Shown here: positions 8,329 through 16,569 of the stretch, piece after piece | Layout: each line of letters begins with the position of its first letter | Position numbering within the stretch: the first letter of the stretch is position 1 | Assembly: GCA_030678995.1 (NCBI GenBank) | Contig: JAUXTQ010000038.1 | Span: forward strand, 62,001-126,000 | Reading direction: 5' to 3' | DNA from: Caulobacter sp. | GTDB lineage: Bacteria > Pseudomonadota > Alphaproteobacteria > Caulobacterales > Caulobacteraceae | DNA: 64,000 nucleotides | Position numbers and translations under genes: made by a program | The notes under the pieces: generated by a model | Databases searched by the model: none | Told to the model about the DNA's origin: nothing | Seen by the model: the letters and a program-made list of their open reading frames with translations, nothing else

Positions 8329-9114
8329 TTAGAGGTGGCGGCCGCCGTCGACGAAGATCGTGCTGCCGGTCGTCATGGTGAGTAGCCGCGCCGCGCAGAG
8401 GATCGCGTTGGCGACCTCGGTGGTGGTGGCCAGTCGGCCCTGCGGCGTGGCGGCGATCGTGCGATCGACGAATTCGCGACTTCGGCCCTTGACGAAGTCG
8501 GTCTCCAGGGCGCTTGGCGCAACGTTGACCAGACGGATGTCCGGCGCCAGGGCCTTGGCCAGAGACACGGTCATGGCGTCCATGGCCGCCTTGGCGCCGA
8601 CGTAGGCGATGTTGCTGCCCACACCGGTGCGGGCCGCGACTGATGAGACATTCACCACGCAGGGTTCACGTCCGGCCCGGAGCCAGGGAGCCAGGTCGCG
8701 GATCAGTTTCAACACGCCGCCGGCGTTCGACGCCATGACGACGTCGATGGTCTCGTCGTCGAGCAGTTCGATCGCCTTCAGCGGCACCGAGCGCGTCACG
8801 CCGGCGGTGTTCACCAGGACATCGATCCTGCCCAGCTCATGGCCGACCCAGTCGGCAAAGGCGCGGATGGACGCAGCGTCGGTGAGGTCGACACAGGCGT
8901 GTCTGACGCCGGCGGGCGTGGTTTCCCCGGACGGCGTCGATCGTGACGCGACGACGACCCTGGCGCCGAGGCTCTTCGCCTGTTCGACGACCTGCGCGCC
9001 GATGCCGCCCGCGCCGCCGACCACGACCACGACCGCGTCCCGGAAGCCGTCGCGCAGGAGCGCGTCCAGAGGCTGGCTGCCCGGTGCCGGGCTGATGGCG
9101 ATGTCGCTGGTCAT
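8329..9114 (-). CDS. Short-chain dehydrogenase/reductase
   Basis: A 261-residue classical SDR. The nucleotide motif GGAGGIGAQ (about residue 33), NTAGV, the catalytic Ser in NVSSVAARTG, and Tyr-x3-Lys in YVGAKAAMD are all present. The start is the ATG at 9114, which overlaps the stop of the upstream enolase-superfamily gene (TGATG). The frame continues upstream but that part is a shadow. In this operon it plausibly oxidises a 3-hydroxy acid made by the upstream enzyme to the beta-keto acid used by BKACE. That is an inference from gene order. Confidence 0.85.
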   Translation of the reverse strand: MTSDIAISPAPGSQPLDALLRDGFRDAVVVVVGGAGGIGAQVVEQAKSLGARVVVASRSTPSGETTPAGVRHACVDLTDAASIRAFADWVGHELGRIDVLVNTAGVTRSVPLKAIELLDDETIDVVMASNAGGVLKLIRDLAPWLRAGREPCVVNVSSVAARTGVGSNIAYVGAKAAMDAMTVSLAKALAPDIRLVNVAPSALETDFVKGRSREFVDRTIAATPQGRLATTTEVANAILCAARLLTMTTGSTIFVDGGRHL

Positions 9115-10247
9115 CACAGGTGCCTGAGTCCGCCGTCCATCGCGAGGGCCGGCCCGTGCATGAACTTCTGACCGAAGGGCTCGAACCGAGCGGTTCGGAG
9201 GTAGTCGAGGTTCAGCTCGACCCCGATGCCGGGGGTCTCGGGGATCTGCAGGAAGCCCCGTTCGATGCGGTTGATCGCGTGCACCACGTCCGTCCATGGC
9301 GCGCGTTGCTCGCGGACGTAGCCCTGAACGTCCCAGTTTACGGTGCAGGCGGCCAGCTGGATGTGGCAGGCGGTGACGACCGGGCTGGTGAAATTGTGCG
9401 GCACGATGCGCTGGTGCCGGGACTCCGCGATCGCCGCGATCTTCTTGAGCTGGGTGATGCCGCCGGCCAGGCCGACGTCGGGCCGAAGGATAGAGATCTC
9501 GTGGCAGTCGGAGAATTCCCGAAATTCCCAGATGTTGGTGTTGCGCTCGGCGAGCGCCACGGTTCCGCCAATCCGCGGCGCGACCGCCGCCGCTGAGGTC
9601 ACGCTGAACGGCTGGATGGGATCTTCGATGAAGTAGGGCCGCGCCGCGCGGACGTCGGCGGCGAATACAGGGGCCAGGTCCGGTGTGAGATTGCGGTGCA
9701 CCTCGATGGCGAGGTCCACATCCCAGCCGATCGCCTCGCGCGCCGCCATCACCAGGTCCGTGACGTCTCTCAGAAGCCTGGCGGTCGGCTTCGTCGACCA
9801 GCCGGCGAGGAAGGGTTTGATCTTCAGCGCGGTGAAGCCCTCGGCCACGGCTTCCCGCGCCCTGGAGAGCAGTTCCGCCTCGGTGGTCGCCTCGACCAGC
9901 AGGATGGCCCGGACCCGATCCCGGACGCGGCCGCCAAGAAGGTCCCAAACAGGAGCCTGCAGGGACTTGCCCTTGATGTCCCAGAGCGCCTGATCCATCG
10001 CGCTCATCGCCGCCGAGGCGGCGGCGTCGCGCATTGAGTTGTGCTTCATCAGCCTCTGGTAGTGAAACTCGGGCCGTCGGGGGTCGGCGCCCAGATACTC
10101 CGACTTCAGATCCTCGAGGATGGACTGAACGGCAAGGGGGTGGGGGTGGTAGGTGCTCTCCCCGCAGCCGGTGATCCCGTCCTCCGTCGTCACCGCGACG
10201 AAGAGCCAATGGCCGGCCACGAAGGTTTCAACGGCCTCGATGCGCAT
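9114..10247 (-). CDS. Mandelate racemase/muconate lactonising-type enolase-superfamily enzyme 1
   Basis: A 377-residue enolase-superfamily enzyme with the N-terminal capping domain and a barrel. Barrel residues visible are K-x-K in ALKIKPF, metal-type carboxylates in AIEVHRN, FIEDPI and ALAERN, and a late general base His in IVPHNFTS, as in mandelate racemase or sugar-acid dehydratases. The start at 10247 has GGGAGGGA 6 nt upstream. An earlier in-frame ATG at 10295 is rejected because it is part of the operator. It heads an operon with the SDR, BKACE and MerR genes. The likely chemistry is dehydration or racemisation of a hydroxy acid. Confidence 0.8.
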   Translation of the reverse strand: MRIEAVETFVAGHWLFVAVTTEDGITGCGESTYHPHPLAVQSILEDLKSEYLGADPRRPEFHYQRLMKHNSMRDAAASAAMSAMDQALWDIKGKSLQAPVWDLLGGRVRDRVRAILLVEATTEAELLSRAREAVAEGFTALKIKPFLAGWSTKPTARLLRDVTDLVMAAREAIGWDVDLAIEVHRNLTPDLAPVFAADVRAARPYFIEDPIQPFSVTSAAAVAPRIGGTVALAERNTNIWEFREFSDCHEISILRPDVGLAGGITQLKKIAAIAESRHQRIVPHNFTSPVVTACHIQLAACTVNWDVQGYVREQRAPWTDVVHAINRIERGFLQIPETPGIGVELNLDYLRTARFEPFGQKFMHGPALAMDGGLRHL

Positions 10248-10279
10248 TCGAAAGTCCCTCCCAGCGAAGCGCTTCGTAT

Positions 10280-10295
10280 ATGACCCGTCGGTCAT
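10280..10295. promoter_or_regulatory. ATGACC-N4-GGTCAT operator, site 3
   Basis: Perfect palindrome with spacer CGTC, 32 nt upstream of the enolase-superfamily gene starting at 10247. Confidence 0.8.
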
Positions 10296-10364
10296 AAGAT
10301 CAATAGGTGATCTGGCGCGGGAGGGACCACTAGCCTTACGCGTGCGCAGGCCCTATTCAGATAC

Positions 10365-10380
10365 TAGACGCACGGGTCAT
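10365..10380. promoter_or_regulatory. Degenerate operator, site 4
   Basis: The right arm GGTCAT is perfect, while the left arm (TAGACG) keeps only the central GAC. It ends 39 nt before the first TetR gene, where a weaker site would suit autoregulation. Confidence 0.4.
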
Positions 10381-10419
10381 AAACGGCCCACTGCTTGCCC
10401 TTCAGGAGACGTTTCCGGC

Positions 10420-11148
10420 GTGACCATGCAGTTTCCCGACATCGAGGTCATCCGCTTCGCCACCTATCTGAGCGCCTTGGCGGACGAGATTCGAAAGAAC
10501 CGGAGCGGCGAGAAGTCGCGCCTCCGATTGATGTCCGCTGCGGCGCGCCTGCTGGAGAACATCAGTCACCGGGATCTCCTCGTGGAGCAGATCTGCCGCG
10601 AGGCGGGCGTCGCGAAGGGTACGTTCTACATCTATTTCAAGAGCAAGGACGCCTTCCTGCGTGAACTGGCCTCGAGGTTCATCAGTTTCGAGGTCCAGAC
10701 CTACCCCAGGCTATCGTCCAAGAATACGGAATTCAACAATACAAGACGATGGATTTACTGGTACGAAAAGAGTTTCGCGGCGAATGTCGGTGTCATCAAG
10801 TGCATGGTTCAGATGGGAACCCATGACGAGGAGATGCGCCAACTCTGGCATGAGCGGAATGGCCGCATCGTCGATCGCTCGCTCGCCGGTTGGATGAAGA
10901 CCCGTCCGGGCGAAGACCCGACCATGCAGCGGTGGCTGATGCGAACCGCCGGCGGCATGCTCGATCAGAGTCTGTTCGAGCGGTACGGTATCCAGACCGG
11001 CCAGGGACTTGAGGATCCGGGCGACCTCGAATTCCTGATCGACCTGCATGCCTTGCTGAACTTCCGGGCGCTGTACGGCCACAATCCTCCGGCCGATGAA
11101 TTCAAGCCGGACAGCCCGTTCAGGCGACTCGTTGAAGACAAGAGCTGA
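10420..11148 (+). CDS. TetR-family regulator 1, candidate regulon repressor
   Basis: A 242-residue TetR protein. The DNA-binding domain shows LLVEQICREAGVAKGTFYIYFKSKDAF (about residues 48-74), the standard helix-turn-helix with YxYF. The ligand domain ends with DLHALLNFRALYGHNPP. GTG at 10420 is chosen because AGGAG lies 11 nt upstream; ATG at 10426 is the alternative. It is flanked by operator sites 3 and 4 on one side and site 5 on the other, which makes it the best candidate to bind ATGACC-N4-GGTCAT. TetR 2 (25270) is clearly related through the C-terminal domain. Binding itself is an inference. Confidence 0.8.
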   Translation: MTMQFPDIEVIRFATYLSALADEIRKNRSGEKSRLRLMSAAARLLENISHRDLLVEQICREAGVAKGTFYIYFKSKDAFLRELASRFISFEVQTYPRLSSKNTEFNNTRRWIYWYEKSFAANVGVIKCMVQMGTHDEEMRQLWHERNGRIVDRSLAGWMKTRPGEDPTMQRWLMRTAGGMLDQSLFERYGIQTGQGLEDPGDLEFLIDLHALLNFRALYGHNPPADEFKPDSPFRRLVEDKS

Positions 11149-11169
11149 GATCGGAACACACTTGATAAT

Positions 11170-11185
11170 ATGACCCAAGGGTCAT
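11170..11185. promoter_or_regulatory. ATGACC-N4-GGTCAT operator, site 5
   Basis: Perfect palindrome with spacer CAAG, 42 nt upstream of the SMP-30 gene. Confidence 0.8.
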
Positions 11186-11227
11186 AAAAGGCTCCCGCAA
11201 CGACGCTCAGGCGGCCGGGACCTCTTC

Positions 11228-12145
11228 ATGCGCGTGATCACCGACCAGCTCCGTTTTCCCGAAGGGCCCATCGCCCTCACAGACGGCAGTGTGCTGGTCG
11301 TGGAGATCGAGGGGCAGTCGCTCTCGCGGGTCCGACCGGACGGCGCGATCGAGGTAGTTGCGAGTCTTGAGGGTGGACCCAATGGCGCCGCGATGGGGCC
11401 GGACGGCTGGTGCTACGTCTGCAACAGCGGCGGCTGGCACTACACTAGCGAGGCCAACGGCTGGCGACGTCCGACCAGGCAGGACGACGCGCCGGGCTGG
11501 ATCGAGCGTGTTCACCTTGAGACCGGGCGGGTGGAGCGGCTGTACGACCGTTGCGGCGACCTGCGGCTTCAGTCGCCCAATGATCTGGTCTTCGACCGCC
11601 GGGGCGGGTTCTATTTCACCGATATCGGCAAGCGGCGCCCGCGCCGGATGGACGTCACCAGCGTCTTCTACGCCCGGGCGGACGGAAGCGGCATCGTAGA
11701 GGCGGTCTCGGGCCTGGTCACGCCCAACGGCGTCGGGCTGTCGGCGGACGAGACCACGCTCTTCGTGGCGGAAACGATCACGAGGCGGATCTGGGCCTTC
11801 GCGCTGACGGCCCCGGGCGAAATCGCCCCCGAGCCCTGGCCTTCGCCGAACGGCGGTCGTCTCGTGGCGGGCCTGCCCGACAACAATTTCCTCGATTCCC
11901 TGGCGGTGGATGCCGAGGGCAACGTGGTGGTCGCGTCCTTCAATCGCTGCGGCGTCTGGACGGTGTCGCCCGACGGCCAGCGGCGGGAGTTCCTGCCCAT
12001 CGACGACTACTACGCGACCAACGTGGCGTTCGGCGGGCCGGACCTGAAGACCGCGTTCGTCACCCTGTCGTCCACCGGTCGCCTGGTCGCGATCGACTGG
12101 CCGCGCGCCGGCCAGCCGGTGAACCACGTCAACACTCAGCTCTAG
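11228..12145 (+). CDS. SMP-30/gluconolactonase-family lactonase
   Basis: A 305-residue six-bladed propeller hydrolase of the SMP-30/gluconolactonase/LRE family, which opens sugar or other lactones with a divalent metal. The metal ligands are in place: Glu in RFPEGP near the start, Asn in QSPNDLVFD, and Asp in NNFLDSLAVD. No signal peptide is seen, so it should be cytoplasmic. It heads the unit with a class III aminotransferase (24 nt downstream) and a CoA-transferase, and it could open a lactone formed by an upstream dehydrogenase. Confidence 0.8.
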   Translation: MRVITDQLRFPEGPIALTDGSVLVVEIEGQSLSRVRPDGAIEVVASLEGGPNGAAMGPDGWCYVCNSGGWHYTSEANGWRRPTRQDDAPGWIERVHLETGRVERLYDRCGDLRLQSPNDLVFDRRGGFYFTDIGKRRPRRMDVTSVFYARADGSGIVEAVSGLVTPNGVGLSADETTLFVAETITRRIWAFALTAPGEIAPEPWPSPNGGRLVAGLPDNNFLDSLAVDAEGNVVVASFNRCGVWTVSPDGQRREFLPIDDYYATNVAFGGPDLKTAFVTLSSTGRLVAIDWPRAGQPVNHVNTQL

Positions 12146-12168
12146 CTTCCGCCCAACAGGAGACGTCC

Positions 12169-13503
12169 GTGTTCCCCGACCCGAGTTCCAGATCCGCCGA
12201 GCTGTTCGCCCGCGCCGCCGCCGTCATGCCGGGCGCCAACACACGGCACATGGTCACCTTCGGGCCCTACGTCGTCTATGGCGACCACGGCGAGGGCTGC
12301 CGCCTGACCGACGTCGACGGCAATGTCTATCTCGACTGGATCAACAACTTCTCGACCCAGATTCACGGCTACGGATTCGAGCCTGTCCTTGAGGCTGTCC
12401 GAGCTCAGATCGAGAAGATGATCTGTTGCATCCTGCCCAGCGAGCCGGAGGTCGAACTGGCCGAGCTCATCTGTAGCCGGATGCCGGGGGTGGAACAGGT
12501 CCGGTTCGCCAATTCCGGAACCGAGGCGGTGATGGTGGCCATCAAGGGCGCACGCGGGCTCACCGGGCGGAGCAAGATCGCCAAGGCGGAGGGGGGCTAC
12601 CACGGCCAGTTCGATCTGGTCGAAGCCAGCTTCCTGCCCACGCCGGACAACTGGGGGCCGGACGATCGTCCCGCCGCGCCGCCCTTCGGCCGCGGGACGC
12701 CCAAGAGCCTCCTGGACCAGGTGGTGGTCATCCCCTTCAACAACGTGGAGGCCACGATCGCCAGGCTGGAAGAGAATGCCAGCGAACTGGCCTGCGTGAT
12801 CATCGACCCGATTCCGGCGAGGCTCGGGTTCACCCCGGCGACGCTCGACTATCTGATGGCCATTCGCGACTTCTGCACCCGCAACGGCTCGCTGTTGATC
12901 TTCGACGAGGTGTTCTGCAACCGGGCCGGCTACCACGGCGCCCAGGGACGGCTTGGCGTGACGCCGGACATGACGGTGATGGGCAAGATCATCGGCGGCG
13001 GCTTCCCGATCGGCGCGATCGGCGGCCTCAGGTCGGCGATGTCGGTGTTCGACAACCTCGCCGGCCCCCTCAGGGTCAGCCACAGCGGGACCTTCACGGC
13101 CAACCCGATCTCGATGGCCGCCGGCGTCGCCGCGATGAAGCACCTGACCCCGCAAGCGTTCGATCAGCTCGAGCGTCAGGGCGACCGTTTCCGGGCCGGC
13201 CTTACGCAGAAGATGAACGCGGCTGGCCTGGAGATGCGGGCAAACGGGGTGGCCTCGATGACCAGCCTGCAGTTCTTTCGGGAACCCGCCCTGAACTATC
13301 GCGAGTTCCATCGCCGCTCCGGCGACAACTACCTGCAACGGATGCGGGCGCTGCATCGCGCGATGCTCAACGAGGGCGTCCTGATGGCCACCCGTGGCGT
13401 GATGATCGGCTCCACGGCGATGTCGGACGCGGACATCGACGAAACCATCGAGCGCGCGGGCCGGGCCCTGGCGGCCTTCGCGGCGCTTCCGAACGCCGCC
13501 TGA
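12169..13503 (+). CDS. Class III aminotransferase (glutamate-1-semialdehyde aminomutase-like)
   Basis: A 444-residue PLP enzyme of fold type I, subgroup III. NSGTEAVMVAIKGARGLTGR forms the phosphate-binding start, IFDEV carries the Asp that contacts the PLP nitrogen, and the Schiff-base lysine is Lys273 in GKIIGGGFPIGA. The whole resembles glutamate-1-semialdehyde 2,1-aminomutase, but an accessory location beside a lactonase and CoA-transferase argues for a catabolic transaminase or aminomutase rather than haem synthesis. It starts with GTG, with CAGGAG 6 nt upstream. The amino donor or acceptor is unknown. Confidence 0.8.
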   Translation: MFPDPSSRSAELFARAAAVMPGANTRHMVTFGPYVVYGDHGEGCRLTDVDGNVYLDWINNFSTQIHGYGFEPVLEAVRAQIEKMICCILPSEPEVELAELICSRMPGVEQVRFANSGTEAVMVAIKGARGLTGRSKIAKAEGGYHGQFDLVEASFLPTPDNWGPDDRPAAPPFGRGTPKSLLDQVVVIPFNNVEATIARLEENASELACVIIDPIPARLGFTPATLDYLMAIRDFCTRNGSLLIFDEVFCNRAGYHGAQGRLGVTPDMTVMGKIIGGGFPIGAIGGLRSAMSVFDNLAGPLRVSHSGTFTANPISMAAGVAAMKHLTPQAFDQLERQGDRFRAGLTQKMNAAGLEMRANGVASMTSLQFFREPALNYREFHRRSGDNYLQRMRALHRAMLNEGVLMATRGVMIGSTAMSDADIDETIERAGRALAAFAALPNAA

Positions 13504-13527
13504 TCGCAGCGAGCCAGGAGCACAGCC

Positions 13528-14733
13528 ATGGAGACAGGCGCAGTCGGAGCCGGTCCGTTGTCCGGCGTAAAGGTGCTGGACCTGACGGCCGTCGTCTCCG
13601 GACCGTTCGCCACCATGTGGCTGGCGGACCAGGGAGCCGAGGTCACCAAGATCGAGGCGCCGGACAAGGGCGATCAGGGCCGGTACGTCGGCGCCGGATT
13701 CCTCGGCTACAGCGCGCTGTTCGCGACCTGCAACCGGAACAAGCGATCGATCGCCCTCGATCTTCGCACGGCGGAGGGCATCGAGATCGCGCTCAGGCTG
13801 GCGGCGAGATCCGATGTCCTGCTGGAGAATTTCCGCCCCGGCGTGACCGAACGTCTTGGTCTTGGCTACGAGGCCGTGCGGGCGGTTAATCCCGGGCTGA
13901 TCTACGCCTCGATCAGCGGCTACGGGCCCCAGGGCCCCTACACCGGGCGCAAGGCCTACGATTCCCTGATCCAGTCGGTCTCTGGCCTGGCGGACGTGCA
14001 GGGCGGCGGGGGCGAACCGCACCTCATCAACACCATCCTCTGCGACAAGGTGGCCGGGTTGACGGCGGCGCAGGCGATCACCTCTGCGCTCTACGCCCGC
14101 AGTCGCGACGGGCAGGGGCGCCAGGTCTGGGTGTCGATGCTCGAGGCGGCGCTGGCCTTCAACTGGCCGGACGTGATGTGGAACGAGACCTTCCTGTCGG
14201 AGTCCTTTCAGCCGGGGCTGAGTATCGCCGACACCTACCGCCTCTGGAAAACCCGCGACGGCCATGTCGCCGTGGTCTTTATTACCCAGACCGCGTTTCA
14301 CGACTGGTGCGCGGCGTTGGGCGTCACCTGCGAAATCGCCGCGGAACGGTTTGAAACCGAGGCCGCAAGCCGTCTGCGGTGGCTGGAGCTGCAGGAGCTC
14401 TGGGAATCCCGCATCGCGATGTTCGACACCGACGATGTGGTGCGCAGGTTTCACGCCCATGGCGTGCCGGCCGGGCCGGTGCTGCGTCGCCGGCAGGTCG
14501 CGGGCGATGAGCAGGTGATCCATGACCGCAGCGTGGTGAGGACCGAGCACGCCCGCCATGGGCCGATGCAGATGTCGGCCCCCGCCGCACGCTTCAGCGA
14601 CTTCGTCCCGCCACCGCCTCGTCCGGCGCCGGATCTGGGACAGCAGTCCATCGCAATTCTCGAGGAGATCGGGTTTGGCGAAGTCGCCGCCGACCTGATC
14701 GCGCGAGGGGTGGTCAGGACCCCGTCCGACTGA
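13528..14733 (+). CDS. Family III CoA-transferase (CaiB/BaiF)
   Basis: A 401-residue CaiB/BaiF-type CoA-transferase, which moves CoA between carboxylic acids through an aspartyl-CoA thioester. The N-terminus shows LSGVKVLDLTAVVSGPFA and EVTKIEAP, typical of the family. The probable catalytic Asp145 lies in AYDSLIQSVSGL, and GYGPQGPY is also present. AGGAG lies upstream of the ATG. It is third in the operon after the lactonase and aminotransferase. It gives the regulon a second way to activate acids besides the ATP-dependent synthetase at 5338. The substrate pair is unknown. Confidence 0.85.
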   Translation: METGAVGAGPLSGVKVLDLTAVVSGPFATMWLADQGAEVTKIEAPDKGDQGRYVGAGFLGYSALFATCNRNKRSIALDLRTAEGIEIALRLAARSDVLLENFRPGVTERLGLGYEAVRAVNPGLIYASISGYGPQGPYTGRKAYDSLIQSVSGLADVQGGGGEPHLINTILCDKVAGLTAAQAITSALYARSRDGQGRQVWVSMLEAALAFNWPDVMWNETFLSESFQPGLSIADTYRLWKTRDGHVAVVFITQTAFHDWCAALGVTCEIAAERFETEAASRLRWLELQELWESRIAMFDTDDVVRRFHAHGVPAGPVLRRRQVAGDEQVIHDRSVVRTEHARHGPMQMSAPAARFSDFVPPPPRPAPDLGQQSIAILEEIGFGEVAADLIARGVVRTPSD

Positions 14734-14754
14734 GCTGTGGTGGGGCGCCGGTCG

Positions 14755-15099
14755 TCAGGTTGCGGCCGGCGCGACAAGGCGCGCCGGCGAGACCGCGAGA
14801 AATGGGGCAGGGGAGAGAATGCAGGACTCCTGGGCCTGCACCAGACCCGCGATCTCCTTCACATAGGACCGCCATTCCGGGTCTTTCCAGAGGATGTCGC
14901 GGCGGCGGGCGCGTTCGTCCAGGCTGTCATACCCCCACAGATGGACGACCTGGTTCAGTGGGCCGATCTCAACGGTGTAGTAGCCGACGAGACAGCCCAG
15001 GATACGGGTCTGCACCGCGAGCCCCTTCTCGGCGTAGGTCTTCAGGTATCGGGCGGCCGCGCCCGGCGCCACGGTGTAGGTCCGCATCTCCACGAGCAC
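14755..15099 (-). CDS. NIPSNAP-family protein
   Basis: A 114-residue protein that begins MLVEMRTYTVAPGAAARYLKTY and continues with HLWGYDSLDERARRRDILW, the two hallmark stretches of the NIPSNAP alpha/beta-barrel family. Members are small dimeric proteins linked to catabolic operons, often without a known reaction. The start is a GTG at 15099 with CAGGAG 8 nt upstream. It is a single minus-strand gene, divergent from the second enolase-superfamily gene, and has its own operator (site 6). Confidence 0.8.
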   Translation of the reverse strand: MLVEMRTYTVAPGAAARYLKTYAEKGLAVQTRILGCLVGYYTVEIGPLNQVVHLWGYDSLDERARRRDILWKDPEWRSYVKEIAGLVQAQESCILSPAPFLAVSPARLVAPAAT

Positions 15100-15168
15100 G
15101 TTCAGGTCTCCTGTAGCTTCGACAGTCCGTCAGTCGGCGAGGCGCCCAAGGCGTCGCCAGGGCCATAT

Positions 15169-15184
15169 ATGACCAAGGGGTCAT
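15169..15184. promoter_or_regulatory. ATGACC-N4-GGTCAT operator, site 6
   Basis: Perfect palindrome with spacer AAGG, 69 nt upstream of the NIPSNAP gene in the divergent intergenic region. Confidence 0.8.
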
Positions 15185-15244
15185 TCAAGACTAGAGCTAT
15201 TGAAAGGATTTTTCCCGATCGCACTTAACGTCGGCGCTTGTAAT

Positions 15245-15260
15245 ATGACCGGAAGGTCAT
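15245..15260. promoter_or_regulatory. ATGACC-N4-GGTCAT operator, site 7
   Basis: Perfect palindrome with spacer GGAA, 47 nt upstream of the enolase-superfamily gene at 15308. The divergent region therefore carries one operator per gene. Confidence 0.8.
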
Positions 15261-15307
15261 GTATGGTTCACGCAGACTCCCTGCAACGAAACGCATTGGC
15301 GGACGGC

Positions 15308-16561
15308 ATGAAGATCGACCACATCGAGGCTGTTCACCTCTACTTTGAATATCCCCCGGCCGAGACCTTCACGACGCCGGCGGGGCCGGTGAAGGGGCGG
15401 CTCACCACCCTGATCCGTGTTCACACCGACAATGGCCTGGTGGGGGTCGGTTCAGGTTACGCCCATCCGGCGCTGGTCCAGGCCACGATCGACCACCTGA
15501 ACCCCTACCTGAAGGGCCGGAGCCTCGACGGCGATTTCCAGGACCGCATCGTCAGGATCTGGCGCTACATGTCCCTGTGGAGTCGCTGGTACGGGCGCAA
15601 AGGCGCCGCCGTGGCGGCCCTGGGCGGCATCGATCAGGCGCTGTGGGACCTTTTCGGCAAGGTCGAGGGCAAGCCGGTCTGGGCGCTTCTCGGGGGCCAG
15701 CGCAGCGCCTGCCCGGCCTACGCCAGCGGACTGCTCTACAGCTCCCCGGAAGAGGTGGCGAGCAAGGCGGGCCTTCTGGTCGAGCGGGGCTTCCGCCGTG
15801 TGAAGATGCGGATCGGCTACAGCTGGGAATACGACAACGCGGCGGTCACCGCCGTTCGGAAGGTGATCGGACCGGACAACGACCTGCTGACCGACGGGAC
15901 GCACCGGTTCGATCCGGAAAGCGCCGAGCGCATGGCCGACGAGCTCGTGAAGCACGGAGTGTTCTGGTTCGAGGAGCCGTTCGAGCCGCACGAGATCGAT
16001 GAATACGCCGCCCTCACGCGCCTCAAGAAACTGCCGATCGCCGCGGGGGAGAACGAGTTCGGCTACGAGGGCTTCCGCGAACTCATCCGGGCGAAGGCCG
16101 TCGACATCGTTCAGCCTGACGCCAGCCGGTGCGGCGGGATAACCGAGGTTCTGCGCGTCGCCGCCCTGGCGGAAGACAAGGGTCTGAAGTTCGCGCCCCA
16201 TTCCTGGTGCGATCCGGTGGCCATCATCGCCAACGCCCATGCTGTCGCGGCGCGGGCGAACGGTCTCACGGTCGAGATCGATCAGACCGGAAACCGTTTC
16301 ATCAACGAGCTGCTCGGCGAGCCCTTGACCGTCAAGGACGGCCTTCTGGAGCTGGGTCACGCCCCCGGTCTGGGCATCGAGCTGGATCCGGCAGCCCTTC
16401 GCGCTTTCGCGCTCCCGGACCCGTTCAACCTGCCGATCGGCAATCACTGCGACATCCTGGTCGGGCCGCCTTCGATCATGTCGCCGATCCCGAAATACGT
16501 CGACTGGGCCGACCGGCTCCGTCCGGCGAAACCCCAACTGTCCCTCGGGCAGCCGGGCTGA
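15308..16561 (+). CDS. Mandelate racemase/muconate lactonising-type enolase-superfamily enzyme 2
   Basis: A 417-residue enolase-superfamily enzyme, different from the one at 9114. The barrel carries K-x-R in VKMRIGYS, metal ligands in LTDGTHRFD, WFEEPFEP and AAGENEFG, and a late His in APHSWCDPV. These residues are typical of sugar-acid dehydratases. I place the start at MKIDHIEAVH, after the operator; an upstream in-frame extension exists but lies in promoter DNA. The TPP enzyme follows after 8 nt, so the two probably act in sequence, for example dehydration to a 2-keto acid followed by TPP-dependent C-C bond chemistry. Confidence 0.8.
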   Translation: MKIDHIEAVHLYFEYPPAETFTTPAGPVKGRLTTLIRVHTDNGLVGVGSGYAHPALVQATIDHLNPYLKGRSLDGDFQDRIVRIWRYMSLWSRWYGRKGAAVAALGGIDQALWDLFGKVEGKPVWALLGGQRSACPAYASGLLYSSPEEVASKAGLLVERGFRRVKMRIGYSWEYDNAAVTAVRKVIGPDNDLLTDGTHRFDPESAERMADELVKHGVFWFEEPFEPHEIDEYAALTRLKKLPIAAGENEFGYEGFRELIRAKAVDIVQPDASRCGGITEVLRVAALAEDKGLKFAPHSWCDPVAIIANAHAVAARANGLTVEIDQTGNRFINELLGEPLTVKDGLLELGHAPGLGIELDPAALRAFALPDPFNLPIGNHCDILVGPPSIMSPIPKYVDWADRLRPAKPQLSLGQPG

Positions 16562-16569
16562 GGTGCGCC

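Noticed and set aside
10248-10295. Upstream ATG for the enolase-superfamily gene at 9114
   Set aside because: This ATG is the arm of operator site 3, and the extra 16 residues do not resemble the family N-terminus. The 10247 start has a good ribosome-binding site.
12142-14559. 805-codon open frame on the minus strand
   Set aside because: It lies antisense to the well-supported aminotransferase and CoA-transferase genes, has low-complexity His/Arg/Gly-rich composition, and shows no family motif. It is a high-GC shadow frame.
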